NCBI GenBank assembly: GCA_018389105.1
Contig: JACATO010000121.1
Coordinates: 434,001-498,000, forward strand
Length of the DNA stretch: 64,000 nt
Direction of reading: 5' to 3'
Source: Nautilus pompilius
Taxonomy: Eukaryota; Mollusca; Cephalopoda; Nautilida; Nautilidae
This document shows, one piece after another, positions 62,965 to 64,000 of this stretch (the stretch's first letter is position 1; the number at the start of each line of letters is the position of its first letter). Below the pieces are notes generated by a model. It saw only the letters and a list, made by a program, of their open reading frames with translations. It was not told the DNA's origin and searched no databases. A program made the translations under genes and the position numbers.

Positions 62965-62994
62965 TCTATCTATCTATCTGTCTGTCTGTCTGTC
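62965..62994 (+). repeat. (TATC)n(TGTC)n microsatellite
   Basis: About four TATC units followed by about four TGTC units, preceded by ACACACGTGTGT. Confidence 0.9.
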
Positions 62995-64000
62995 ACTAAA
63001 GATCTCAAACTATGCAATTCCAAGGAAAAAGAATTTAAAATCCAGACCTTGCGTTCCACAAACAAAACATTCTTTAACTTTAAATTCCATTAACAACTTG
63101 CAATGAGAAAAAAAAGAGATAAAGTTTCATTCTCAAAAATAAATGGATAAGATTGGAGCCCAGTCATTAAGGCGGCGTTGTTTTAGGTGTGAGTTCGTCT
63201 GAATGTTATCCCTAGTAAAAGGTTTGTTTCTGTCATTGAGAAGTCCGATTAATCCAAGTGATAGAAATGATCATTACAGGAAGGATAAAAAAATAATCAG
63301 AAAACTGAAATAATTTTCTAATGCCTCCACTTACAGATCAGTCAAGTAAACAACAGAACTAAGAGGAGGAAAAAGATGAGCAAGCAAAATATTTCAAGTA
63401 ATTATTACTATACACTAGAGCCCTGTTCTGGGAAATAAAGAAATTGTCAAGTATAGAAACAAGAAGTTCAGATAATTGAATTTTCAATTGTTGACACAAG
63501 GAGAAAGACCTGAGATACAGACAAACCAGAAGCACAGATCAGTTATATATGGAATATAACATGCACACGAGAACTATCACAAATACTTACTACATACAGC
63601 TATCTACAATTAGAAATAGTGGTTGTAATTACAAATTAACTTAAGTATCAGCATGGCCTGATGTATGGAAAAAAATCCTTTTAACAATAGAGCCATATAA
63701 AACACCAGCAACAATTATTGATAGTCTTCAAAATAGCATTAATACTAATATATAAAAATTAAAGCATCTTTAGCTATAGCTGTCTAACAGAGGATAAAAC
63801 AAGGAGAGATGCTATTTCATTGCTACACTAGAAAATGATTGTTATAGAACTGAGGGAGAGGAATCCATGAAAGTTTCATTGCATCATTGTATTCACCAAA
63901 TCACTCAGCCTCAATATTTACTGCCTACATCAACCATGATGTATGTGGCTACATCTCACATTAGTTCATTCTCGGTTGGTCTTGACAATTTAATATAGAT

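Larger units (their letters stand above)
55808..64000. other. non-coding stretch to window end
   Basis: About 8.2 kb with no supportable gene. Holds a DR1 motif (56388-56400), a homopyrimidine tract (about 57181-57221), a GGGGGGGGAGAGAGAGAGA tract near 59628 and a TATC/TGTC microsatellite (62965-62994). A GC-richer patch at 61890-62100 with a 63-codon minus-strand open frame remains unexplained. Confidence 0.4.

Overview
This is an AT-rich, repeat-laden stretch of animal nuclear DNA with no operon-like or densely packed coding structure. The overall style suggests a mollusc, and a cephalopod is plausible: tRNA-derived SINEs, degenerate LINEs, several classes of cut-and-paste DNA transposon, many CA/GATA/CAGA microsatellites and long gene-free tracts. 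That placement is an inference from style, not from a diagnostic gene. No complete host gene is visible. The window reads as intron or intergenic DNA whose recognisable protein-coding material is almost all decayed mobile-element sequence.

Layout: a LINE reverse-transcriptase scrap (about 1.56-1.84 kb, minus); a terminal-inverted-repeat (TIR) DNA transposon with a broken gene of an unnamed, widespread animal protein family (3128-4927); a SINE (about 9.7 kb, minus); a possible lone exon (about 12.94 kb); a 12-copy, 58-bp tandem array (19873-20570); a SINE (23.1 kb) next to a decayed mariner-type element (23.41-24.6 kb, minus); a hAT transposon of the GTF2IRD2/ZBED-like type with TIRs and an 8-bp target duplication (25388-27775); two different SINEs (28.16 and 28.65 kb); a further SINE (35.5 kb); an 801-bp non-autonomous hAT element with a perfect 8-bp duplication (35997-36797); a decayed LINE on the minus strand (about 37.0-39.15 kb); a long GA-rich microsatellite ending in a perfect palindrome (41.36-41.60 kb); a second, internally deleted copy of the unnamed TIR transposon (45784-47147); a compound GA/CA/CG/CAGA microsatellite (48.87-48.95 kb); and a 13-copy, 85-bp tandem array (54710-55807). 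The last 8 kb contain only microsatellites and candidate regulatory motifs.

The most interesting observation is that the two broken genes at 3.5-4.6 kb and 45.95-46.67 kb belong to one protein family and both sit inside elements whose four ends share a common TIR (ATTAnnnTGGnCRACA outermost, then a shared CTGATTTCAAA-like block about 70 bp in). This identifies a family usually annotated as 'uncharacterized protein' as the likely transposase of a DNA transposon lineage that I cannot assign to a named superfamily.
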